In this document: piece by piece, positions 51,106 to 61,471 of the stretch
Position numbering within the stretch: the stretch's first letter is position 1
Layout of the letters: each line of letters starts with the position of its first letter
Assembly: GCA_947489325.1 (NCBI GenBank)
Contig: CANLDA010000005.1
Location: 1 to 64,000 of the forward strand
Length of the DNA stretch: 64,000 nucleotides
Direction of reading: 5' to 3'
Source: an uncultured Paracoccaceae bacterium
GTDB lineage: Bacteria > Pseudomonadota > Alphaproteobacteria > Rhodobacterales > Rhodobacteraceae
Position numbers and translations under genes: made by a program
Notes under the pieces: generated by a model
Seen by the model: the letters and a program-made list of their open reading frames with translations, nothing else
Database searches by the model: none
What the model was told of the DNA's origin: nothing

Positions 51106-51666
51106 TTACGGAATGATGCGCGAATATTTGGTGCCTTCAAGTGTTGCACCAACGCGCAAGCCCGCTTGGGCAAAGACAACTGCGATAACCGGGGCAAGGG
51201 CAGTGGTGGTTTCTGCGGCGACTGATCCGCCTTCATCCAGCACGGCATATTCTATATCTGCCCCCGCAGCCCATCCGCTAGAGCGGCGGAAATCCAGCAA
51301 TGCATTCTCTGTCATGAAGAACAATACATGGGCGTATTGTTGGGCACCAATCTGCAAACCGATGTTGGCCTTGGCGGTGGAATAGTAATCGACGGTGACG
51401 TCTTCGACCTGCAATGCACCACGGCCATAGGCCCCACCAACGCCAAACCCAGCCTCGGTCACAAGAGGCATGACCAACATTCCAGCAGCTTTGTCCGCAA
51501 GACCACGTGTGTTGGGATAATTTGAATAAAGATGGTTCAGCGTGGCATCAACGCGCGCGTCGATCACATCGCTGCCCCGGCTTGCAATGCCATTGCCGCA
51601 TGCCGCCGTTAGGGCAAGGCTGGACAGTCCTGCAAATGCAAAGGTGCGTCTGGAAAAGGTCGTCAT
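51106..51666 (-). CDS. SYLF/Ysc84-domain lipoprotein-like protein
   Basis: 186 aa from the ATG at 51666 (GGCGGAA upstream). The N-terminus MTTFSRRTFAFAGLSSLALT followed by AACGNG combines a twin-arginine pattern with a lipobox-like AAC. The SYLF lipid-binding domain is evident: KAAGMLVMPLVTEAGFGVGG, YGRGALQVEDVTVDYYSTAK, and IGLQIGAQQYAHVLFFMTEN. In bacteria these are envelope proteins of unknown role. A promoter (GTGACA-17-TATATT) precedes it. Confidence 0.9.
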   Translation of the reverse strand: MTTFSRRTFAFAGLSSLALTAACGNGIASRGSDVIDARVDATLNHLYSNYPNTRGLADKAAGMLVMPLVTEAGFGVGGAYGRGALQVEDVTVDYYSTAKANIGLQIGAQQYAHVLFFMTENALLDFRRSSGWAAGADIEYAVLDEGGSVAAETTTALAPVIAVVFAQAGLRVGATLEGTKYSRIIP

Positions 51667-51718
51667 GATTGTTCCGCCTGTAATTGTTGCTCGTATCCGG
51701 TTTTCCGGCTTTGAGCGG

Positions 51719-51747
51719 AATATAGCGCGCGCGCGCTGCTCTGTCAC
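51719..51747 (-). promoter_or_regulatory. Promoter of the SYLF-domain gene
   Basis: On the minus strand, GTGACA (51747-51742), 17 nt rich in CG repeats, TATATT (51724-51719). The leader is about 45 nt and contains the hairpin CCGG-TTTT-CCGG (palindromic on either strand). Confidence 0.55.
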
Positions 51748-51771
51748 GTTAAAGCGCGCGCAATTGGCGGA

Positions 51772-53411
<1,640 letters not shown>

Positions 53412-53414
53412 AGC

Positions 53415-56400
53415 ATGAGCAACAATCGTCACATCACAGTTGGCGGGGCCCCAGAGGGGTTCGATGCCCGTCTTATCCTGAAAGAAGTTGAAAAATCCGG
53501 CGGGCCGGTTGTGCATATTGCACGTGACGACAAACGCATGGCAGCGATGCAGGCCTCTCTTGCGTTTTTCCGTCCTGATATGCCTGTTGTGACGTTCCCC
53601 GGCTGGGATTGTTTGCCGTATGATCGGGTGTCCCCCAACGCTGATATATCGGCTGCGCGTATGGCAGCACTGGCTGGTCTGGTACACGGAATGCCTGACC
53701 AATATGTGTTGTTAACGACATTGAATGCCGCCACCCAACGCGTTCCTGCACGCGAGGTGCTGCGCGAAGCGGCGTTTAAGGCACAGGTCAATTACCAGAT
53801 CGATGAGGCCGCCCTGCGTGCCTTTTTGGTGCGCATGGGGTTCACACAAGCCCCCACCGTGATGGAGCCGGGTGATTATGCCATTCGTGGCGGTATCATC
53901 GACATTTATCCACCCGGTGACACAGGGCCTGTGCGGCTTGATTTATTCGGAGACGTGTTGGATGGCGCGCGCCGATTTGACCCAGCCAGTCAACGCACCA
54001 TCGAAAAATTGGACATGATCGAACTGGCCCCAGTATCAGAGGTCATTCTGGATGACGCGGCGATCACGCGATTCCGGCAGAATTATCGCATCGAATTTGG
54101 TGCAGCTCGCACGGATGATCCGCTCTATGAGGCCGTATCAGCAGGGCGCAAACATCAGGGCATCGAACATTGGATGCCTTTCTTTCATGCACGTCTTGAG
54201 ACATTGTTTGACTATCTGCCCAAGGCCACGATTTCGCTGGATGATCAAAGCGATGCCGCGCGTCTGGCGCGATGGGAGTCGGTCGACGATCAATATGGCA
54301 CCCGCCAACATGCCATGCAGCAGAAGAACCGCATGGATACGGTTTATAAACCAGTGCCGCCGGATTTGTTATATTTGAATGATGCCGCCTGGCAGCAGGC
54401 GGTTGCAGATCGACGTGTGATGTACTTGAAGGCGCTGCCACAGGCCAGTGGGCCGGGTGCGATTGATGCAGGCGGACGCATTGGGCGCAATTTTTCACCA
54501 GAGCGCCAACAGGAGAACATCAGCCTTTTCGGGGCTTTGGCCGATCACCTTCGCGCGAAGATGCAAAATAAACCTGTGGTTATTGCGTCCTATTCCGAAG
54601 GCGCGCGGGAACGCTTGTCTGGTTTGATCGAAGATGAGGGTTTGTCAGAAACGATCGACATTACCGATGCAACCCGTATCGGTAAACGTGGCTTGTATCT
54701 GACGGTTTGGGCGCTTGAGGCAGGGTTTGAAACCGCTGATCTGACAGTGATTTCCGAACAGGATGTGTTGGGGGATCGCCTGATCCGTTCACCACGTCGC
54801 AAGCGGCGAGCCGACAATTTCCTGACTGAAACACAATCTCTGTCACCGGGTGATCTGGTCGTGCATGTGGATCACGGGATTGGGCGCTATCACGGGCTTG
54901 AGGTGATCACGGCTGCGGGTGCTGCACATGAATGTATCAGCCTTGAGTACGCCGAAAATTCCAAGTTGTATCTGCCAGTTGAAAACATCGAGTTGCTATC
55001 GAAATATGGCCATGATGAGGGTTTGCTGGATCGTCTTGGTGGCGGCGCGTGGCAAGCCAAAAAGGCCAAGCTTAAGGAACGTATCCGTGAAATGGCGGAT
55101 CGATTGATCCGTGTAGCGGCGGAGCGTGCATTGCGCACAGCCCCGGCACTTGAGGCACAGCATCATGCGTGGGAAGAGTTTTCTGCGCGTTTCCCATATC
55201 AGGAAACCGATGATCAGCTGCGCGCGATTTCTGATGTGATGGATGATCTGGTCGCAGGCAGTCCAATGGATCGTCTTGTGTGTGGTGATGTGGGCTTTGG
55301 TAAAACAGAGGTCGCGATGCGCGCGGCCTTTGTGGCGGCCATGTCAGGTGTGCAGGTGGCCGTGATAGCACCTACCACATTGTTGGCGCGCCAACATTAC
55401 AACAGCTTTGCCGAACGGTTTCGTGGATTTCCCATTGAGGTGCGTGGCCTGAGCCGGTTCATCAGTCAGAAAGAGGCAGAAAAAACCCGCGATGCCATGT
55501 CGCGTGGTACCGTGGATATTGTGATTGGCACCCATGCGTTGCTGGCCAAGGGGGTGAAATTCAAGAACCTTGGCCTGTTGGTTGTTGATGAGGAACAGCA
55601 TTTCGGCGTGAACCACAAGGAACGCCTGAAACAGATGCGCAGCGATGTGCATGTGTTGACTCTGACGGCCACGCCGATTCCACGCACGCTGCAATTGTCG
55701 CTGTCGGGCGTACGTGATCTGTCGATCATTGGTACACCACCCGTGGATCGTTTGGCCATTCGCACCTATGTCAGTGAATTTGACTCAGTCACGATCCGCG
55801 AAGCGCTGTTGCGCGAACATTATCGTGGCGGGCAGAGTTTTTACGTGGTGCCACGCATTTCTGATTTGCCAGAGATTGAGGCATTCCTGAAGGATCAACT
55901 GCCGGAACTCACCTATATGGTCGCGCATGGGCAGATGGCGGCGGGCGAGCTTGATGATCGTATGAATGCCTTTTACGACGGCAAGTATGACGTACTTCTG
56001 GCCACCACAATTGTCGAAAGCGGGCTGGATATCCCAACCGCCAATACGATGGTGGTGCACCGCGCCGATATGTTTGGCCTCAGCCAGCTTTATCAAATCC
56101 GGGGACGTGTGGGGCGCTCTAAAACCCGCGCCTATGCTTATCTGACGACCAAACCACGGATGAAACTGACGGCAGCAGCAGAAAAACGTCTGCGCGTGTT
56201 GGGGTCTTTGGATACGCTTGGTGCAGGGTTCACATTGGCAAGCCAGGATTTGGATATTCGTGGAGCTGGGAATCTTCTTGGGGACGAGCAATCCGGCCAG
56301 ATGCGCGATGTGGGGTATGAGCTTTATCAATCTATGCTGGAAGAGGCGATTGCCAAGATCAAAGCCGGTGAAATGGAAGGCCTGTCGGATGCCGATGACC

Positions 56401-56885
56401 AATGGGCACCGCAGATTAATCTTGGGGTGCCGGTGCTCATTCCGAATGATTATGTGCCCGATCTGGATGTGCGCTTGGGATTGTATCGTCGCCTAAGTGG
56501 CTTGGCAGGTAAGGTCGAGTTGGAAGGTTTTGCTGCGGAGTTGATTGATCGCTTTGGCAAGTTACCCAAAGAGGTGAACACATTGCTTTTGATCGTGCGG
56601 ATCAAGGAGATGTGTAAGAAGGCCGGGATTGCGAAGCTTGACGGTGGACCAAAGGGGGCCACGATCCAGTTCCATAATGATAAGTTCGCATCCCCCCATG
56701 GTTTGGTGGAATTCATTAACGATCAGCGTGGCTTGGCCAAGGTTAAAGATAACAAGATCGTAGTGCGTCGCGATTGGCAAAAAGACAATGATAAGATCAA
56801 AGGGGCCTATGCGATTGCCCGTGATCTTGCACAGAAGGTAGTGGCAGAGAAAAAGGCGCGACGGGCCAAGGCGGCTGCGAAATAG
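53415..56885 (+). CDS. mfd: Transcription-repair coupling factor
   Basis: 1156 aa, full length. UvrB-like N-terminal region (FPGWDCLPYDRVSPNADISA), RNA polymerase interaction domain with PGDLVVHVDHGIGRYHGLEV, and translocase motor: Walker A GDVGFGKTEVAMRAAFVAAM, DEEQ box VVDEEQHFGVNHKERL, LTATPIPRTLQLSLSGVRDL, and the C-terminal helicase motifs RIGRGRVGRSK-type sequence (YQIRGRVGRSKTRAYAYL). It removes stalled polymerase from lesions and recruits UvrA. Confidence 0.98.
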   Translation: MSNNRHITVGGAPEGFDARLILKEVEKSGGPVVHIARDDKRMAAMQASLAFFRPDMPVVTFPGWDCLPYDRVSPNADISAARMAALAGLVHGMPDQYVLLTTLNAATQRVPAREVLREAAFKAQVNYQIDEAALRAFLVRMGFTQAPTVMEPGDYAIRGGIIDIYPPGDTGPVRLDLFGDVLDGARRFDPASQRTIEKLDMIELAPVSEVILDDAAITRFRQNYRIEFGAARTDDPLYEAVSAGRKHQGIEHWMPFFHARLETLFDYLPKATISLDDQSDAARLARWESVDDQYGTRQHAMQQKNRMDTVYKPVPPDLLYLNDAAWQQAVADRRVMYLKALPQASGPGAIDAGGRIGRNFSPERQQENISLFGALADHLRAKMQNKPVVIASYSEGARERLSGLIEDEGLSETIDITDATRIGKRGLYLTVWALEAGFETADLTVISEQDVLGDRLIRSPRRKRRADNFLTETQSLSPGDLVVHVDHGIGRYHGLEVITAAGAAHECISLEYAENSKLYLPVENIELLSKYGHDEGLLDRLGGGAWQAKKAKLKERIREMADRLIRVAAERALRTAPALEAQHHAWEEFSARFPYQETDDQLRAISDVMDDLVAGSPMDRLVCGDVGFGKTEVAMRAAFVAAMSGVQVAVIAPTTLLARQHYNSFAERFRGFPIEVRGLSRFISQKEAEKTRDAMSRGTVDIVIGTHALLAKGVKFKNLGLLVVDEEQHFGVNHKERLKQMRSDVHVLTLTATPIPRTLQLSLSGVRDLSIIGTPPVDRLAIRTYVSEFDSVTIREALLREHYRGGQSFYVVPRISDLPEIEAFLKDQLPELTYMVAHGQMAAGELDDRMNAFYDGKYDVLLATTIVESGLDIPTANTMVVHRADMFGLSQLYQIRGRVGRSKTRAYAYLTTKPRMKLTAAAEKRLRVLGSLDTLGAGFTLASQDLDIRGAGNLLGDEQSGQMRDVGYELYQSMLEEAIAKIKAGEMEGLSDADDQWAPQINLGVPVLIPNDYVPDLDVRLGLYRRLSGLAGKVELEGFAAELIDRFGKLPKEVNTLLLIVRIKEMCKKAGIAKLDGGPKGATIQFHNDKFASPHGLVEFINDQRGLAKVKDNKIVVRRDWQKDNDKIKGAYAIARDLAQKVVAEKKARRAKAAAK

Positions 56886-56944
56886 GTTCGTCGTGGCCGC
56901 TCGTCAGTCCCTTTTGGTCCTTCTTCGCTGTGAATGAGACGGCA

Positions 56945-58171
56945 TTAGGAATGCTGCTCGATCCGACGCATCCAAAGCATCAACAGGCAAGCGAGCAAAG
57001 CTTCAACGCCAATTCCCATTGCAAGCGGTGTGGTGGTGCCATTAAAGGCAAGGCCGATCGGTATGGCCATCAAGGCCCCCAGAACTGTTGAAATTGCCCC
57101 AAGCACCGAAGCGGCAAAACCTGCAATATGACCCAAGGGTTCCATTGCGAGCGCGTTGAGATTTCCAAGGGTCATGCCTGCCTGAAAGAAGACGCTGATT
57201 TGCCAAGCAACAAAGCAGGCAAAGAGGAGCGGACCCACGGACAACATCTGCCCCAATACGAGCATTGCTATGGAACATATTACCTGTGCGGCAAGGCTTG
57301 CTGTCACAAGAAACCGCATGCCAAAGCGAATGACCAACCATGCATTTAGCAAGCTGGCACTGCCAGAGGCGATGGCGACGACACCAAACCAAAGATGAAA
57401 TGTGTCTGCCTTGTCATAAACCACATCGTAAACCTGTTGCACCGTGGAAAGCATGGAAAACAACATGGCAAAGCACAATGACAGCACCAGAATGGCGATA
57501 CGGACCGATGGGATGGCCCACATGTCCCGCGTGGCGCTGATCAGCAGGGACAGGCGAAAGGGACGGCGGTGCTCTTTTGGGAGGGGTTCGGTAAGGCGTA
57601 GGCTCATCCACAGTGTACTTGCCAATGAAAACACCACAAAGGCGATGAACACACCGCGCCAGCCACTCCAGGCGATAATCGTGGCTCCAATAGAAGGCGC
57701 GATGGCAGGCACGAGGGTGAAGACCAGCATGGCATAGCTCATCAATTGGGCCATTTCACGACCTTTAAAGAGATCGCGAATGATCGCCATAGTGACAACG
57801 CGCGGACCCGCGGCTCCGATGCCTTGAACAAATCGGGCGACCAGCACCAACTCCAACGATTGTGCCCACCACGCCATAAGAGCCATGGCGATATAAAGGG
57901 CAGATCCCCAGAGGATCACGGGTTTGCGACCAAAGCTGTCTGATAGGGGGCCTGTGAAAAATGTGCCAAGTCCCATGCCCATAACAAAGCTGGTCAGGAT
58001 CAGCTGTGCGCTGTTCAGGTTTTCGGGGCTTAACTCGCGCCCGATTTCGGGCAACGCGGGCAGCATGGCGTCGATGGAAAAGGCGATGGTGGCGAACATT
58101 ACGCCACAAAATGCGATAAATTCAGTGCGGCCCATACTGAGCTGTGGGCGTGCGCTGGTGCTGTCACTCAT
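56945..58171 (-). CDS. MFS drug-resistance transporter (Bcr/CflA type)
   Basis: 408 aa with 12 membrane helices. DALPALPEIG-type first loop (SIDAMLPALPEIGRELSPEN) and FTGPLSDSFGRKPVILWGSA, the MFS loop 2-3 signature as found in Bcr/CflA exporters. ARFVQGIGAAGPRVVTMAII is motif C-like. Substrate unknown. Last gene of a four-gene leftward operon; its start overlaps the channel gene stop by 4 nt (ATGA). Confidence 0.93.
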   Translation of the reverse strand: MSDSTSARPQLSMGRTEFIAFCGVMFATIAFSIDAMLPALPEIGRELSPENLNSAQLILTSFVMGMGLGTFFTGPLSDSFGRKPVILWGSALYIAMALMAWWAQSLELVLVARFVQGIGAAGPRVVTMAIIRDLFKGREMAQLMSYAMLVFTLVPAIAPSIGATIIAWSGWRGVFIAFVVFSLASTLWMSLRLTEPLPKEHRRPFRLSLLISATRDMWAIPSVRIAILVLSLCFAMLFSMLSTVQQVYDVVYDKADTFHLWFGVVAIASGSASLLNAWLVIRFGMRFLVTASLAAQVICSIAMLVLGQMLSVGPLLFACFVAWQISVFFQAGMTLGNLNALAMEPLGHIAGFAASVLGAISTVLGALMAIPIGLAFNGTTTPLAMGIGVEALLACLLMLWMRRIEQHS

Positions 58172-58530
58172 TCATCGGCCCGATCATCTTCGTTTGCTGC
58201 GTGGGGCTCTTCTGGGGCTTTATGATGGCCAAGACGGGCCACAAGCCATTCGTTGTGCTCTGTGCGCTTTTGTGCGGCGATGCGGCCGATTTGCTGAATA
58301 ACAAAGGCGAAAATACCTAGTCCAAGGAAGATAAACACCGTGGTGCCGATTTTTCCCATCGCGGTTTGGGGTACCAATTCGCCATAGCCTACAGTTGACA
58401 GCGTGACGACCGAAAAGAAATAGGCGTCAAGCCAGCTCCAGCCCTCTGCCCAACGGAAAAACACCGTGCCCGCACCGATCACCGGCGCAATTATGGCCAA
58501 CAAAGACAGGATACGGGCAAGGGGGCTCAT
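58168..58530 (-). CDS. Two-helix potassium channel family protein
   Basis: 120 aa. Helix 1 (residues ~7-27), pore loop DAYFFSVVTLSTVGYGELVP with filter TVGYGE, helix 2 (GTTVFIFLGLGIFAFVIQQI), then a ~50-residue charged cytoplasmic tail lacking an RCK domain. It should tetramerise into a simple K+ conducting pore. ATGA overlaps on both sides tie it to the DsbA-family and MFS genes. Confidence 0.92.
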   Translation of the reverse strand: MSPLARILSLLAIIAPVIGAGTVFFRWAEGWSWLDAYFFSVVTLSTVGYGELVPQTAMGKIGTTVFIFLGLGIFAFVIQQIGRIAAQKRTEHNEWLVARLGHHKAPEEPHAANEDDRADE

Positions 58531-59168
58531 TCAGCGGCTTCTTTTTCTTTCAATTCGTTGATGACCTGAACCCACAGATCGGGCTGTTGTGCACCGGGCA
58601 CGGCATGACGGTTATCAATAATGAATGTAGGCACAGAATTCACACCCATTTCGCGTGAATGAGCATCGCGATCCTTGATCATTTGCAAATCAGCATCAGA
58701 GCCCAATAGACGCGAAATCGTGGGGGCATCAAGGCCCGCACTGTCGGCGATGTCAGCCAGCACTTCAACATCCCCAATATCGCGCCCTTCCTGAAAATAG
58801 GCGGCAAAGAGCGCATCCACGATGGCGTTTTGTTTGCTTTCAATACCAGCCCAATGGATCAGGCGATGCGCGTTTAGCGTATTTGGGGTGCGTTTGATAC
58901 CAGCAAAGTCGATCTCAACACCCGCGGTCTCGGCGTGTTCGGCGATTTGACCATAGACGCGCACGGCGTTTTCCTTGCCGCCGAATTTGCCTTCCAGATA
59001 GGCGCGGCGATCCATACCCTCGACTGGCATTTCCGGGTTCAACTGAAAGGGATGCCATTCAATCACAAAGGGATGGTCTGGCTCGGCCGCAAGGGCGCGT
59101 TCCAGGTGGGTTTTGCCGATGAAGCACCATGGGCAGATGGGATCGGAAATAATATCAAGCTTGATCAT
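58527..59168 (-). CDS. DsbA-family oxidoreductase (FrnE-like)
   Basis: 213 aa. Thioredoxin fold with CPWC at residues 12-15 (DIISDPICPWCFIGKTHLER), a helical insertion domain, and cis-proline in NSVPTFIIDNRHAVPGAQQP. No signal peptide, so it is cytoplasmic, unlike true DsbA. FrnE-like proteins act as disulfide isomerases or polyketide-related oxidoreductases; the substrate is unknown. ATGA overlap with the upstream acyl-CoA ligase. Confidence 0.93.
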   Translation of the reverse strand: MIKLDIISDPICPWCFIGKTHLERALAAEPDHPFVIEWHPFQLNPEMPVEGMDRRAYLEGKFGGKENAVRVYGQIAEHAETAGVEIDFAGIKRTPNTLNAHRLIHWAGIESKQNAIVDALFAAYFQEGRDIGDVEVLADIADSAGLDAPTISRLLGSDADLQMIKDRDAHSREMGVNSVPTFIIDNRHAVPGAQQPDLWVQVINELKEKEAAE

Positions 59169-60685
59169 CGGTTCGCCTTGAATGTTTCGCGCAATGCACG
59201 ACGGCTGAGTTTGCCGTTGGGGTTTGTGGGCAGCGCATCAAGGCGCTGATAATAGCGGGGCTGCTTATACTGTGCCATATGTTGCGCAGCATAATCGCGT
59301 AAGCTTTGGGTATCTATGTCTGATTTCGCTGTGTAAAAGGCCGCAATGACCCGCACGTCTTGTTTTATTTCAATATCGGTTACACCGATTTGTGCAATGC
59401 CAGGATACTGCGAAAGGGTTTTTTCCACCTCAAGCGGCGAGACACGATAGCCGCCTGCGTTCATCATGTCGTCTGCGCGTCCAACATAGGTGATGGCGTG
59501 ATCTGATGACATGACGCCGTGGTCACCAGTCAGAAACCAATCGCCCTGAAAGCGTGCTTCTGTTTCCTCTGGGGCATTGAAATATCCCAGCATCAGACCC
59601 GGATCACTGCGATGAATGGCGATGGTGCCTTCTTGGCCCATACCAACAGGGCCGTTGTGATCAACAAGAGCAACGCGGCGACCAACCTGTGGATGCCCTA
59701 ATGTGTCGGGTGGGGCCGGGTGGTTCGGGCTTGCTGAAATAAAGGTAGAACACTCTGACATGCCATATGCCTCGTATAAAGAGGTGCCTGTGGCTTTTTG
59801 CCAATTGGCACGAATGGTCTCTGACAGTTTTTCACCCGCCGATAACCCATGCCGCAATTGCGGCAATTTGAGATCCGGCTGGGATATCAGAAACTTTCGA
59901 TAAACCCCTGGGGCTGCGGCGAAAATACTTGCGCTATGGCGTTTCAAAAGATGCGGAAGCTCTGTGATCTCAATGGATTTATCGGGGATAAGCGCAGTTG
60001 CCCCAACGCTCCACGGATCCATCAGGCCAGTGCCAAGTGTATATGTCCAGTTAAACGCACCTGCGTGCATCAGGCGATCACCTTCGCGCAAATCACACCA
60101 GCCTTCATGCATCATGCGCCGCGCCCAGATGGCGCGGTGGGCATGCATGACGGCGCGCGGTTTGCCCGAGGTGCCAGACGTATAGATGATATAGGCAAGG
60201 CGATCGGGATCCCCCATATCAAAATCCGCAGCAGGCAGCGCGTGAAAGCTGTGCAATACCTGTGTGCCAATGACCGGAATATCGCAAGGGTCAGGAATGG
60301 CCACGCCTGTGTCATGTAAAATGACCTTTGGCGCGAGTTCAGTAATGATGCTGTTCACTTCGGGTGCGGTCAGCATCGGGGATGTGGGCACGGGGATCAG
60401 ACCCACGGCGATACAGGCAAGATAGGCAATTGGAAATTCCACCGTATTGCCCAACCGCATCAGAACGATATCGTCCTTTTGCAATCCTGTTTGCATCAAT
60501 CCGGTGGCCGTGCCTAAAACGGCGCGCTGAATGTCGGCAAAACTCCAATCGGTGGCGCCCTCATGCCCAAGAACCGACAAGGCACATTTGTCGCCTAAGC
60601 GGCCAGCATGGGCCAAGACATATCCGGCCATATTAAACGGCACGGGGCAGGGGGCGGCAGGGCCATTATCAAACACAGACAGCAT
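59165..60685 (-). CDS. AMP-dependent acyl-CoA synthetase/ligase
   Basis: 506 aa of the ANL superfamily. P-loop YIIYTSGTSGKPRAVMHAHR, AEAYGMSE-type A5 motif (LYEAYGMSECSTFISASPNH), GD motif WFLTGDHGVMSSDHAITYVG, hinge GRADDMMNAGGYRVSPLEVE, and catalytic Lys in LPTNPNGKLSRRALRE. It activates a carboxylic acid to acyl-AMP then acyl-CoA; aromatic or medium-chain acids are possible. First gene of the operon, divergent from an XRE-cupin regulator 65 bp away. Confidence 0.94.
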   Translation of the reverse strand: MLSVFDNGPAAPCPVPFNMAGYVLAHAGRLGDKCALSVLGHEGATDWSFADIQRAVLGTATGLMQTGLQKDDIVLMRLGNTVEFPIAYLACIAVGLIPVPTSPMLTAPEVNSIITELAPKVILHDTGVAIPDPCDIPVIGTQVLHSFHALPAADFDMGDPDRLAYIIYTSGTSGKPRAVMHAHRAIWARRMMHEGWCDLREGDRLMHAGAFNWTYTLGTGLMDPWSVGATALIPDKSIEITELPHLLKRHSASIFAAAPGVYRKFLISQPDLKLPQLRHGLSAGEKLSETIRANWQKATGTSLYEAYGMSECSTFISASPNHPAPPDTLGHPQVGRRVALVDHNGPVGMGQEGTIAIHRSDPGLMLGYFNAPEETEARFQGDWFLTGDHGVMSSDHAITYVGRADDMMNAGGYRVSPLEVEKTLSQYPGIAQIGVTDIEIKQDVRVIAAFYTAKSDIDTQSLRDYAAQHMAQYKQPRYYQRLDALPTNPNGKLSRRALRETFKANR

Positions 60686-60750
60686 ATGACCTTGCTACGG
60701 CGGGTGTTGTGCGGTTGCAAGTGCTGGCGCGCACAGGATAAAAGGGCGGC

Positions 60751-61374
60751 ATGAGTGATATTGACCCCAAATCCATCGTCCGTGTGGCACGTGAAAACGG
60801 CACCCACGAAGTTGCAGAGCCTTTGAACCTTGGCGAACGTGTGCGTGAGTTGCGAAAAGCCCGCAGTTGGACGCTGGAACAAGCGGCAAAAGAGGCGGGG
60901 CTTGCGCGCTCTACTTTGTCCAAAATTGAAAACGGGCAGATGTCACCAACCTATGACGCGCTGAAAAAGCTGGCCGAAGGCTTGCAAATCACCGTGCCAC
61001 AACTGTTTACGCCACCTGTGCGCGACCAAATCAATGGCCGCATGGTGGTGACCAAACAGGGGCAGGGCGCACATAAGCCCACCGTGACCTATGAACACGA
61101 GCTTTTGGCCGAAACCCTGACCAAGAAAACCATGTTGCCTTACCGCGCCCGCGTACGTGCGCGCTCTATCGAAGAATTCGACGGCTGGGTGCGTCATGAC
61201 GGCGAGGAGTTCCTTTATGTGCTGACCGGTGTGGTAAAGTTGTACACAGAATTTTACGAACCCGTGGAGATGCGCCGCGGTGACAGCGCCTATTATGACG
61301 CCACTATGGGTCACAACGTGATTTCTGTCAGTGATGAGGACGCCACGTTGCTGTGGGTGACATCGCTGGTTTAA
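60751..61374 (+). CDS. XRE-cupin transcriptional regulator
   Basis: 207 aa. HTH at about residues 25-80 (NLGERVRELRKARSWTLEQA, then GLARSTLSKIENGQMSPTYD) and a C-terminal cupin sensor domain (residues ~130-205: GWVRHDGEEFLYVLTGVVKL, EMRRGDSAYYDATMGHNVIS). Members often sense a metabolite made by a neighbouring enzyme. Its divergent arrangement with the acyl-CoA ligase operon makes that operon the likely target; this is inference. Confidence 0.92.
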   Translation: MSDIDPKSIVRVARENGTHEVAEPLNLGERVRELRKARSWTLEQAAKEAGLARSTLSKIENGQMSPTYDALKKLAEGLQITVPQLFTPPVRDQINGRMVVTKQGQGAHKPTVTYEHELLAETLTKKTMLPYRARVRARSIEEFDGWVRHDGEEFLYVLTGVVKLYTEFYEPVEMRRGDSAYYDATMGHNVISVSDEDATLLWVTSLV

Positions 61375-61471
61375 TCAACAGCTGAAACCACCGCACCGAG
61401 GGACATAGGGTGCTATGAATGGCGGCAAAGAGCCTATATTGACAGATACTATGGGCTTCATGAATGTCTGT

